DNA of 64,000 nucleotides from the NCBI GenBank assembly GCA_027490955.1, contig JAIXXB010000006.1:88051-152050 (forward strand). The letters run 5' to 3'. Below, piece after piece: positions 29,766 through 38,809 of this stretch (positions are counted from its first letter, which is position 1; the number at the start of each line of letters is the position of its first letter). Source of the DNA: Rhodobacter sp. Its GTDB lineage: Bacteria > Pseudomonadota > Alphaproteobacteria > Rhodobacterales > Rhodobacteraceae. Under the pieces are notes generated by a model. It had not been told where the DNA came from. It was given only the letters and a program-made list of their open reading frames with translations, and did not search any database. Made by a program: the position numbers and the translations under genes.

Positions 29766-32750
29766 CTAAAGTTTTGATTTCAGCGCCATCAGGGCGGCGA
29801 AAGGATTGTCTGGATCGATGGGTTTTTCAGGGCGGGTGGGGCGCGCTTCAAAGGATTTGGGTTTGAAATCATCGCGCGGCTTGCCGCGATCTGCGCCTTT
29901 GCGATCTGCACGATCACCGCCACCGCGCGCGCCGTCCTTGCGATCACCCTTGGTGCTGCCACGATCATTGCGCCGATCTGGGCGCGCAGAGGCCGCGCCA
30001 TCAGCGGCAGCTGCCGCAGTGGGCGCGCCGTCTTTGGCAGGCTCGCTGCCCTGCGATGCGCGCTTTTGGCCGCGGTTTTGCCCGCCGCTCTTGCGCCCCG
30101 CATCGGCGCGCGCATCATTGCGGTTTTCCTTGGGCTGGCCCTCACCCTCGGGCCTGCGCGCGGGGCGTTCAAAGCGGGGCTTGGGTGCCCAAGTATAGGT
30201 GTAAAAGCTTTCCATTTCTGGGGCGGCTTCTGCGGCAGGTTCCACCACCTCGGGCGCGGCAAAGACCGATTCTTCCTCTGTGATCGGGTTCACGCGCGGG
30301 GTGTCATCCACCACCACGGGGGCCGCTGCCCTAACTTTGACACGCTCGCCCTTGGTGGCCTTATATCCCAGCCCGCCCATCAGATCGGCAAATTGCTCGG
30401 CGCTCATCCCAGTGATGGACAGCATGTCGGGGGTGGCTTCGAACCCTGCCTTGCTGTCGAGCGCGCGCAATATATCTGCCAGACGTTCCAGCATATCAAT
30501 GCGCAGCGCCCGCGCGCCAGCAGGGTGATAGCCTGCCAGCGTGTAATGGCTGCGCGGCACGGCGGGCAGGTTTGGAATGGTCACCAGACCTGGTGGCGGG
30601 CTTTCTGGAAACTCTTCCAGCCCGTTCCACAGCGACCAAAGCACCAAACGCAACCGCGTGGGCGCAGGTTTCAAAAGCGCGGGCATAAACACAGTGTATT
30701 GGCCAAAGCGGATGCCATGTTTGCGCAATGCGGCGCGGGCAGGCTGATCTAGGTCTTTCACCTCGGCGGCTACAGCCTCGCGGGCGATCACACCCATCGC
30801 TTCGGTCATGCGAAAGGCAAAGCCGCGAGCAAGGCCCGTCAGCGCCTCGTCGCGGCCCATGGCCAGCAAGGGTTCAAAGCCAGCAGCCACTTTGCGATCA
30901 ATGAAATGCTGCAAGCGGCGGGTGACCTTTTCGGCAACCTCGGGGCCTGCATCCTCGTCAACAAAGGCTGCGACCTGCGGGCGCTGTGGTTCGGCCCCTT
31001 TGACCAACTTGCCAACAGCGGAATTGCCCCACATCAGCCCGCCTTGGGTGGTGAAATCCATTTCCGTATCGGGCGCGTTGTAAAAGCGGTCTGCGCGCAG
31101 GTGAAGTTCTGGGCGCAGCGCCTCCATCGCGGCTTGGCGCAAGGTGGCATTGGCCACCCCTTCGCCACTGCCTGACCCTTCGCGCATGTCTTGCGCAAAG
31201 CGGAATCCATCCAGACGGCCAGCATATTCGCCTTCGACCATCACTTCGCCCTTATCGTTCACCTCGGCCACGAGGGTCTCCTTCTGTTTCAACCGCCGCA
31301 TCAACATGCTGGTGCGGCGATCTACAAATCTTTGTGCAAGCGCCGTGTGCAGCGCATCCGATAGACGATCCTCTACAGCACGCGTCGCCTGCCGCCAATG
31401 GTCTTCGTTCTGCACCCACCCGTCTGCGGTGGCAACATATGTCCAAGTGCGGATATAGGCCAGACGTTTTGACAGCGTGTCAATATCACCCGTGCTTTTG
31501 TCGATGCGATCCACGGCTTTTTCCAACCAATCATGCGGAATCCGCGTGCGCGCCAGCCCGCGCCCTGTCAGAAAACCAAAGATCATCGCCAAAAGGCTGG
31601 CGTGTTCGGATTCGGACACGCCGCGAAAATCGGGAATGCGGCAGACATCCCACAGCAGTTTGATCCGCTGCGGCGAGGTCAGTTTTTCGGCCACTTCTGG
31701 CAATTGCGACAGGGTTTTCAGCGCCACCACATCATCGGCATCGCGCGCGCGCGTCAGCCACGGGTCTGATGTGGGGGCCTCTAGGCTGCGGATCAGCTTA
31801 TCCACTGTGCCGAAATCCAAATCATGGTTGCGCCAATACAGTTTGCGTATGGGGTCAAAGCGGTGGGCTTCGATGGCCTCGATCACTTCGGGGGCAATCG
31901 GGCGCACCTCGCCAGTGGTGCCAAAGGTGCCGTTTTGCACATGCCGCCCCGCGCGCCCTGCAATCTGCGCCAATTCCTGCGGGTAGAGCGCGCGCATCCG
32001 CCGGCCGTCAAACTTGCCCGTGGCAGCAAAGGCGATATGCTTGATATCCAGATTCAGGCCCATGCCTATTGCATCGGTGGCCACCAGATAATCCACCTCG
32101 CCATTCTGATAAAGGGCGACTTGCGCGTTGCGGGTGCGGGGGGAAAGCGCGCCCATCACCACCGCGCAGCCGCCTTTGGTGCGGCGGATCACCTCGGCAA
32201 TGGCGTAAACGGCATCCACCGAAAAGCAGACAATCGCCGTGCGTTCGGGCAGGCGAGAGAGGTTTTTCTGCCCCGTATAAGACAGGGCCGACATACGATC
32301 GCGCCGCAGCAATTCCACCCGCGGGATCAGGCCCAAAATCGCCCCGCGCATGGTGTCTGAGCCCAAAAACAATGTCTCCACCAGCCCGCGCGCGCGCAGC
32401 AGGCGGTCGGTAAAGACATGGCCGCGATCAGGATCGGCGCAAAGCTGAATTTCATCGACGCAGACAAAATCGGCCCCAATCTCCAGCGGCATGGCCTCGG
32501 TCGTGGCAACCCAATATTGCGCGCGCGGCGGGATGATCTTTTCCTCGCCCGTAATCAGCGCCACAACAGAAGGGCCGCGCAGGGCGACAATTTTGTCATA
32601 CACCTCGCGCGCAAGCAGGCGCAGCGGCAGGCCAATTACCCCCGTGCGATGCCCCAGCATCTTTTCAATGGCGTAATGGGTTTTGCCCGTATTGGTTGGC
32701 CCCAGCATGGCCGTAACCCGCTGCGGCGGCGTGGTGGGTTTCGCGCACAT
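29766..32750 (-). CDS. SUV3-like DExH RNA helicase with basic disordered tail
   Basis: AMLGPTNTGKTHYAIEKML, VDEIQLCADPDRGHVFTDRLL, LVATDAIGMGLNLDIKHIAF, IAGRAGRH. Confidence 0.9.
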   Translation of the reverse strand: MCAKPTTPPQRVTAMLGPTNTGKTHYAIEKMLGHRTGVIGLPLRLLAREVYDKIVALRGPSVVALITGEEKIIPPRAQYWVATTEAMPLEIGADFVCVDEIQLCADPDRGHVFTDRLLRARGLVETLFLGSDTMRGAILGLIPRVELLRRDRMSALSYTGQKNLSRLPERTAIVCFSVDAVYAIAEVIRRTKGGCAVVMGALSPRTRNAQVALYQNGEVDYLVATDAIGMGLNLDIKHIAFAATGKFDGRRMRALYPQELAQIAGRAGRHVQNGTFGTTGEVRPIAPEVIEAIEAHRFDPIRKLYWRNHDLDFGTVDKLIRSLEAPTSDPWLTRARDADDVVALKTLSQLPEVAEKLTSPQRIKLLWDVCRIPDFRGVSESEHASLLAMIFGFLTGRGLARTRIPHDWLEKAVDRIDKSTGDIDTLSKRLAYIRTWTYVATADGWVQNEDHWRQATRAVEDRLSDALHTALAQRFVDRRTSMLMRRLKQKETLVAEVNDKGEVMVEGEYAGRLDGFRFAQDMREGSGSGEGVANATLRQAAMEALRPELHLRADRFYNAPDTEMDFTTQGGLMWGNSAVGKLVKGAEPQRPQVAAFVDEDAGPEVAEKVTRRLQHFIDRKVAAGFEPLLAMGRDEALTGLARGFAFRMTEAMGVIAREAVAAEVKDLDQPARAALRKHGIRFGQYTVFMPALLKPAPTRLRLVLWSLWNGLEEFPESPPPGLVTIPNLPAVPRSHYTLAGYHPAGARALRIDMLERLADILRALDSKAGFEATPDMLSITGMSAEQFADLMGGLGYKATKGERVKVRAAAPVVVDDTPRVNPITEEESVFAAPEVVEPAAEAAPEMESFYTYTWAPKPRFERPARRPEGEGQPKENRNDARADAGRKSGGQNRGQKRASQGSEPAKDGAPTAAAAADGAASARPDRRNDRGSTKGDRKDGARGGGDRADRKGADRGKPRDDFKPKSFEARPTRPEKPIDPDNPFAALMALKSKL

Positions 32751-32768
32751 CGGGCAGCCTTTGCAAGG

Positions 32769-33329
32769 TTACAGGTCTTGGCCTTGGGCAGCGGCCTGAA
32801 TGCGGGCGATAGCATCCGCAGCACCGTTGGCAAAGGGGTTAATATCGAGCGCGGCCTGATAGGCCTCAATCGCCTTGTCAGGCGCGCCCAATTCTTCGAA
32901 AATCGTCCCAAGGCCCGATAGCGCCCCAAAATGGCGCGGGTTCAGCGTGAGTGTGCGCGCAATGTCCGACACCGAGGGGCCAAATTGCCCCAATTGGTAA
33001 TAGGCGGTGGCGCGGGCATTCCAGCCTTCGGCAAAATCGGGGGCATGATCGACCAGCGCCGTCAGATGTTGCACCGCAAGTTCCGCATCCCCCGCCGCCA
33101 TCGCATCGCGCCCGCGCTGCAAAAGCAAATCCATCGCATCCGATCCAGATTTTGACCATGCAATCCAGATTTCAGCCTGAATCTCCTCGGCCTCGGCAGG
33201 TTCGGCCGATTTCAGCCGATCAAACAGCGCATCCAAATCCGCGCTTTGCGCCGCAACAGGGCCTGCCGCGAAAAAAATCGCCACAAATGCCGCTTTGACA
33301 TAGGTCTGTAATGGAATACGCGCTTTCAT
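32769..33329 (-). CDS. TPR repeat protein, secreted
   Basis: Signal peptide; AVQHLTALVDHAPDFAEGWNARATAYYQLGQFGPSVSDIARTLTLNPRHFGALSGLGTIFEELG. Confidence 0.85.
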   Translation of the reverse strand: MKARIPLQTYVKAAFVAIFFAAGPVAAQSADLDALFDRLKSAEPAEAEEIQAEIWIAWSKSGSDAMDLLLQRGRDAMAAGDAELAVQHLTALVDHAPDFAEGWNARATAYYQLGQFGPSVSDIARTLTLNPRHFGALSGLGTIFEELGAPDKAIEAYQAALDINPFANGAADAIARIQAAAQGQDL

Positions 33330-33413
33330 AGTTGCAAGCCTAACGCAATGCGCGCAGATTTCAAGAAACTGGCGCGTGCCAAAGGCCCCAAAGGGCCGAG
33401 AAAAGGAAAAAAC

Positions 33414-33701
33414 ATGTCAGATGTGATAGAAAAAGCAGTGGCGGCCCTGTCGGCCAAGCTGGAAGATGGCTTTGACGGCATTGCAAAATTTGTCATCGAG
33501 GGAGAGGGCGCCATTATGCTGGATGCCCATGGCGTGCGCGCAGGCGATGAAGAGGCGGATGTGACGCTGACGGCCGATGCCGATGTCTTTGCCGCCATTT
33601 TGTCGGGCGAGATGGGGGCCACGGGGGCCTATATGTCGGGCAAGCTGCGCATTGACGGATCGCTGCCCATGGCGATGCGTCTGGGATCGGTATTGGCATG
33701 A
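33414..33701 (+). CDS. SCP2 sterol-binding domain protein
   Basis: FVIEGEGAIMLDAHGVRAGDEEADVTLTADADVFAAILSGEMGATGAYMSGKLRIDG. Confidence 0.9.
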   Translation: MSDVIEKAVAALSAKLEDGFDGIAKFVIEGEGAIMLDAHGVRAGDEEADVTLTADADVFAAILSGEMGATGAYMSGKLRIDGSLPMAMRLGSVLA

Positions 33702-34633
33702 CCGCAGCCCCCCTGTTCAGCGATGTCGCGCGCGGCCCCGAAGGCGGTTTTGCGCTGTGGGCCAAGGCCCCCGATGGGGTGCGCATCAGATTGGGCCTAT
33801 GGCCCAGCAAAGGGGCGAAAGGCACAGTTTTTCTGTTGCCAGGTCGCACGGAATATATCGAAAAATATGGCATGGCCGCCGCAGATTTGGGACGCGCAGG
33901 GTATAGCGTGATTTCGATCGATTTTCGCGGCCAAGGCCTGTCTGACCGCGCCGTGGCAGACCCCATGACAGGCCATGTCACAGATTTTGCAGAATATCAG
34001 CGCGATGTCGAGGCGATGCTGGACTGCGCCCAGCGCCATGATTTGCCCCAGCCCTACTATCTTTTGTCCCATTCGATGGGCGGCTGCATTGCCCTGCGCA
34101 CGCTGATGGGCAAGCACCCGTTCAAGGCGGCGGTGTTTTCTGCGCCGATGTGGGGGCTGCTGATGTCGATTTGGATGCGTCCCGTCGCAGGGGTGGTCAC
34201 GGCGGTCTCGTCCCTGTTCGGCCTGAGCCATCTCTATGCGCCCGGAACGGGGGCCAGCAGCTATGTAATAGATGCGCAGTTCATCGGCAATGTGCTGACC
34301 ACAGACCCTGATATGTGGCGCTATATGAAGGTGCAAGCCGAGGCACATCCAGAATTGCGCCTTGGTGGGCCCAGCATGGCATGGGGCCGCGCCGCTATGT
34401 TAGAGACGAACGCGCTGGCACTGATGCCCTCTCCCGCCCTGCCTGCCTATACCGCGCTTGGCACGGCGGAAAAGGTGGTCGATCCGATGCCCATCCACGC
34501 GCGCATGGCACTGTGGTCTGGATCGACGCTCGATCTGTATACGGGGGCCGAGCATGAGATTATGATGGAAGGCCCCGCCGCGCGAGCGCGGTTTATGGAT
34601 GCGGTGGCCGCGCTGTTTGCAGCCCATAGCTAA
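33698..34633 (+). CDS. Alpha/beta hydrolase (lysophospholipase-like)
   Basis: GRTEYIEKYG, SHSMGGCIALR nucleophile elbow. Confidence 0.9.
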   Translation: MTAAPLFSDVARGPEGGFALWAKAPDGVRIRLGLWPSKGAKGTVFLLPGRTEYIEKYGMAAADLGRAGYSVISIDFRGQGLSDRAVADPMTGHVTDFAEYQRDVEAMLDCAQRHDLPQPYYLLSHSMGGCIALRTLMGKHPFKAAVFSAPMWGLLMSIWMRPVAGVVTAVSSLFGLSHLYAPGTGASSYVIDAQFIGNVLTTDPDMWRYMKVQAEAHPELRLGGPSMAWGRAAMLETNALALMPSPALPAYTALGTAEKVVDPMPIHARMALWSGSTLDLYTGAEHEIMMEGPAARARFMDAVAALFAAHS

Positions 34634-34674
34634 GCTGCCATGGCTGCTGGCCCCGAAATCTGACCTTAGGCCAG

Positions 34675-35400
34675 TTATACCTTGATCTGTGCAAAGCCGT
34701 CGCGCAGGGCGCGGCTCCAGCTTTCGGACATGGCGCGAAAGGCTTCGTCGCCTGCCTCGATCCGCCGCATTCGGCTGATCTTTAGCGCGTCTTTTTCGAT
34801 GATGCACAGATCAAGGGGCATGCCCACCGACAGGTTCGACCGCAGGGTGGAATCCATCGACAAAAGCACCGCCTTTTCCGCATCGGCCAGCGTGGTGGCG
34901 GGTTTGACCACGCGGTCAAGGATCGGCTTGCCGTATTTATGCTCGCCGATTTGCAAGAAAGGCGTGTCTTCGGTGGCTTCGATGAAATTGCCTTCGGGAT
35001 AGATCAGGAACAGGCGCATCGGCCCGCCCTTGCGCTGGGCGGCGACCAGCATCGTGGCCGTGGCCCCCTGTTTCATTGTGGCCAGCTTTTCATCAATTTC
35101 CTGCCGCACCGCGCAAAGCGTGGCCCCGATGATCGAGGCGACCTTTAGCATGGTCGGCGCTTTCATGATCGACGTTTCTTCGCTGGCATCAGGATCATCG
35201 ATCGCCTCATGCAGCCGTGCGATGGTGGTTTGCGTGACCGAAAGGCTGCCCGCGGTGACGATGACAATCACCCGCTCGCCTTCCTGCACAAAGGTGAACA
35301 TTTTGCGATAGGTGGCGATGTTATCCAGCCCCGCATTGGTGCGGGTATCTGACAGCATCACCATGCCCTCGTTCAGCAAAAGTCCCACGCAATAGGTCAA
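34675..35400 (-). CDS. Proteasome-type protease, Anbu family
   Basis: MTYCVGLLLNEGMVMLSDTRTNAGLDNIATYRKMF, typical N-terminus and gene neighbourhood. Confidence 0.9.
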   Translation of the reverse strand: MTYCVGLLLNEGMVMLSDTRTNAGLDNIATYRKMFTFVQEGERVIVIVTAGSLSVTQTTIARLHEAIDDPDASEETSIMKAPTMLKVASIIGATLCAVRQEIDEKLATMKQGATATMLVAAQRKGGPMRLFLIYPEGNFIEATEDTPFLQIGEHKYGKPILDRVVKPATTLADAEKAVLLSMDSTLRSNLSVGMPLDLCIIEKDALKISRMRRIEAGDEAFRAMSESWSRALRDGFAQIKV

Positions 35401-35448
35401 ATCCGATCCCCCACCGATTCCGCACTGCCGCTTTGTCCCACAATTAGG

Positions 35449-36273
35449 CTATTGTTCCTGCGCGGCAATCGCAACAGTGACGGATAAATTTTCCGACGCC
35501 GCCCCCGTGCTGCCCGCCGCGCGGGATATGCCGCGAATGGGCGCGGCATCGGTGGCGTCAAGCCCCGATCCAAGGCGGATATAGCGCGCATCGGGGCAGC
35601 ATCGGTTGGCAGGATCAAAGCCAATCCATCCAAAGCCTTGCACGCAAAGCTCGGCCCAAGCATGGGCGGCCTCATGCGGCGCGCCATCGGCATTGGCCTG
35701 CAAATAGCCCGACACATAGCGCGCAGGCAAGCCCGCCACGCGGGCGGCGGCAATCAGCACCTGCGCATGATCTTGGCACACGCCCATACCAAGGGCCAGC
35801 GCCTGCGCGGCTGTCGTGGCGCCATGGGTCGCACCTGGCGCATAGGCGATGGCATCGGATACGGCGGCAGACAGGGCATGCGCACCGCCCAGCGCGTCAT
35901 TTGGCGTGTAAAGCCGCGCCAGATCGGCAATGGCCGGATCAGGCTGTGTGGCTGCGGTGTGCCGCAAATAGGCCAAAGGCGGCACAGATTCGCGGTGGCC
36001 TTTCAGAACACCTGCCAAATCACGCGTCTCCACCTGCCCCTTCACATGCACGGAAATCTCTGTCACGGGGCCAGCCACTGTCCAGCTTTGCACCACATCC
36101 CCCGCCCCATCGCGGAAAGTGCCGCCCATCACGCCGCCCGTCACAGTCACGCCCCAGTCAACCACGCGCTGCCCGTCAAAGCGCGACGGGGTCAAGCGGT
36201 GGCTTTGCACCACGCCGCGCACAGGGCGGTCATAGGTGTAATGGGTGACATGATCGACGCTGAGCAACATCAC
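35449..36273 (-). CDS. Transglutaminase-like family protein
   Basis: HYTYDRPVRGVVQSHRLTPSRFDGQ, GVCQDHAQVLIAAARVAGLPARYVSGYL, AHAWAELCVQGFGWIGFDPANRCC. Confidence 0.93.
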   Translation of the reverse strand: MMLLSVDHVTHYTYDRPVRGVVQSHRLTPSRFDGQRVVDWGVTVTGGVMGGTFRDGAGDVVQSWTVAGPVTEISVHVKGQVETRDLAGVLKGHRESVPPLAYLRHTAATQPDPAIADLARLYTPNDALGGAHALSAAVSDAIAYAPGATHGATTAAQALALGMGVCQDHAQVLIAAARVAGLPARYVSGYLQANADGAPHEAAHAWAELCVQGFGWIGFDPANRCCPDARYIRLGSGLDATDAAPIRGISRAAGSTGAASENLSVTVAIAAQEQ

Positions 36274-37217
36274 GAAATATCCCCAGACAGATAGCTTTCA
36301 TGAATCACCCGCCCCAGATCGGCGGTTTGTGTGATGTAGCGGGTCAAAAACTCGTGCAGACCTTCTTCAAAAATCTGATCGGTGGTCTGGCGCTCTAACT
36401 CGGCCTGCAAGGCGGCCAGCGCATGGGTCGCCGCAGTCTCGCGCCCATATAATTTGGCCAGCCGCGCGGCATGGTTGTTCATGCCCGCCACACAGGTGAT
36501 CAGGCTGCGCGGGCATTGCGGGTTCAAAATCAGGAAATGGGCGATTTTGGCCGATGTAATCTCGCCGCCATAGGCCCAATGAAAGGCGCGGTTCGACGAC
36601 ATCGCACGCAGCAGCATGGACCATTGGTCATTGTCCAGCCCCGTGCCGATGAAATCGGCGCGCGGCAGCAGGACGTAATATTTCACATCCATCAATCGCG
36701 CGGTGCTGTCGCCGCGTTCCAGATAATAGCCGATGTTCAAAAAGTTATATCCATCATTGCGCAGCAAGGTGGCATCTATCGCCCCGCGCAACATGGCCGC
36801 CTGCCGCATCACCCAATCGGTCAGATGCGACAGATCGGCCCGCGTCTTTGCCCCCTCAATGGCGCGCAATTCTTGAAAGGCGGTGTTCAGCGCATCCCAA
36901 ACTTGGGTGGTCAGCGCGGTGCGAATAATGCGCCCATTTTCCCGCGCATTGGTGATGCAAGAGGCCACAGAATTGGGGTTGTCGCGGTCAAAGAACAAAT
37001 AGCTTTCGATATGGGCCTGTTCGGGCGGGCCGTATTTTTCGCGATAGCCCACAAGATTGCCCGATGCGCGCAAAAGGCTGTCCCAATCGCTGCGAAACCC
37101 CTGCGCTGTGGGCAGCAGCGACATGCGCGCGCCCACCTCAAGCAGACGGGCATTGGTTTCGGCGCGCTCCATGTTGCGGGCAATCCAATACAGGTTGTCT
37201 GCGGTTCTACTCAGCAT
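36270..37217 (-). CDS. Alpha-E domain protein
   Basis: MLSRTADNLYWIARNMERAETNARLLEV. Confidence 0.93.
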   Translation of the reverse strand: MLSRTADNLYWIARNMERAETNARLLEVGARMSLLPTAQGFRSDWDSLLRASGNLVGYREKYGPPEQAHIESYLFFDRDNPNSVASCITNARENGRIIRTALTTQVWDALNTAFQELRAIEGAKTRADLSHLTDWVMRQAAMLRGAIDATLLRNDGYNFLNIGYYLERGDSTARLMDVKYYVLLPRADFIGTGLDNDQWSMLLRAMSSNRAFHWAYGGEITSAKIAHFLILNPQCPRSLITCVAGMNNHAARLAKLYGRETAATHALAALQAELERQTTDQIFEEGLHEFLTRYITQTADLGRVIHESYLSGDIS

Positions 37218-38630
37218 TCAATCCACCAGCACCCATGTATCTTTCACACCCCCGCCCTGAGAGGAGTTCACCACAAGCGAGCCTTCGCGCAGCGCCACCC
37301 GCGTCAGGCCACCCGGCACCAGTTCAATCTTTTCCCCCACAAGGCAATAGGGCCGCAAATCCACATGGCGCGGAGCGATGCCCTCATCCACAAAGGTTGG
37401 CGTGGTCGACAGGGCCAGCGTGGGCTGGGCAATATAGTTGGCAGGATTGGCAAGGATGCGCGCGCGAAACTCTTCCACCTCGGCGCGGGTGGATTTAGGG
37501 CCAACCAGCATCCCGTAACCGCCCGACCCATGCACCTCTTTCACCACCAAATCGGCCAAATGTTCGCTGACATAATTCAGATCGTCTTGATCGGCGCATT
37601 TCCATGTGGGCACATTGCTGAGAATTGGTTCCTCGCCCAAATAAAACCGCACCATTTCAGGCACATAGGTGTAAACCGCCTTATCATCAGCCACGCCCGC
37701 ACCGGGGGCCGAACAAATGGCCACCCCGCCTGATCGATACACATCCATCAACCCTGCCACCCCCAGCATCGAGGCGGGGTTGAAACATAAAGGATCCAGA
37801 AATTCATCATCCAAACGGCGGTAAATCACATCCACCCGCTTTGGCCCCTCGGTCGTGCGCATATAACAGAACTCGCCATCCACGAACAAATCTTGGCCCT
37901 CGACCAGCTCGACCCCCATCAAATCGGCCAAAAAGGAATGTTCGTAATAGGCGCTGTTGAAGTGACCGGGCGTTAAAATCACCACAGTTGGCGCGCCTTT
38001 GCATTTGGGCGGGGCAACAGAGGCCAGCGTGCGGCGCAGTTTATCGGGATAGCTGTCGATCGGCTCGATGCGGTTTTCGCGGAACAGATCAGGGAACATT
38101 CGCATCATCATCTCGCGCGATTCCAGCATATAGGACACGCCCGAAGGGGTGCGGCAATTATCCTCTAGCACGTAAAAATCCGTCGGCCCCGTGCGCACAA
38201 TATCCACGCCCACGATATGCGAATACACGCCTTTTGGCGGGATAATTCCCACCACCGCCTTTTCATAAGCGGCATTTTTATAGACAAGTTCGGCAGGAAT
38301 GCGCCCTGCGCGCACGATCTCGCCGCGCGCGTAAACATCGACCAAGAACGCATTCAGCGCGCGGGCCCGCTGTTTGATGCCGCGCTCTAGCTTGGCCCAT
38401 TCGCCGCCTGTGAACACGCGCGGGAACATGTCAAATGGGATCAATCGGTCTGGATCGCCGCCCTCGCCATAAACGGCAAAGGTGATGCCGATGCGGCGAA
38501 ACAGGGCCTCTGCCTCGGCCTGTTTGGCGCGGCGCTTGTCTGCTGGCATATCGGCGGCCCAAGGCTCTAGCCCGCGATAGGGCGCGCGCAGCCCGCCTGC
38601 CTGATACATTTCGTTGAAATAGCTGGTCAC
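37218..38630 (-). CDS. Circularly permuted type 2 ATP-grasp protein
   Basis: FYVLEDNCRTPSGVSYMLESREMMMRMFPDLF, KEVHGSGGYGMLVGP; likely GTG start at 38630. Confidence 0.92.
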   Translation of the reverse strand: MTSYFNEMYQAGGLRAPYRGLEPWAADMPADKRRAKQAEAEALFRRIGITFAVYGEGGDPDRLIPFDMFPRVFTGGEWAKLERGIKQRARALNAFLVDVYARGEIVRAGRIPAELVYKNAAYEKAVVGIIPPKGVYSHIVGVDIVRTGPTDFYVLEDNCRTPSGVSYMLESREMMMRMFPDLFRENRIEPIDSYPDKLRRTLASVAPPKCKGAPTVVILTPGHFNSAYYEHSFLADLMGVELVEGQDLFVDGEFCYMRTTEGPKRVDVIYRRLDDEFLDPLCFNPASMLGVAGLMDVYRSGGVAICSAPGAGVADDKAVYTYVPEMVRFYLGEEPILSNVPTWKCADQDDLNYVSEHLADLVVKEVHGSGGYGMLVGPKSTRAEVEEFRARILANPANYIAQPTLALSTTPTFVDEGIAPRHVDLRPYCLVGEKIELVPGGLTRVALREGSLVVNSSQGGGVKDTWVLVD

Positions 38631-38809
38631 AGCCCACCGCCTTTTGCGCCTTTGGTGCAGTAAAGGCGCGCGCGCGGGCGCGGTAAAGGGATTTGCGCTG
38701 AAATCCTGCGCAATTTTGCACTTTTGCCCAAATTTTAGGCGCGGGGCGGCGCTTGCGGCCCCGCCCAATGCGCCCTAGATGTAGCAAAACAACCATAAAG
38801 GGCCGCGCC

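Noticed and set aside
36471-37733. 420-aa plus-strand ORF
   Set aside because: Antisense to the well-supported alpha-E and ATP-grasp genes; His/Gln/Arg-rich composition typical of shadow frames in GC-rich DNA.
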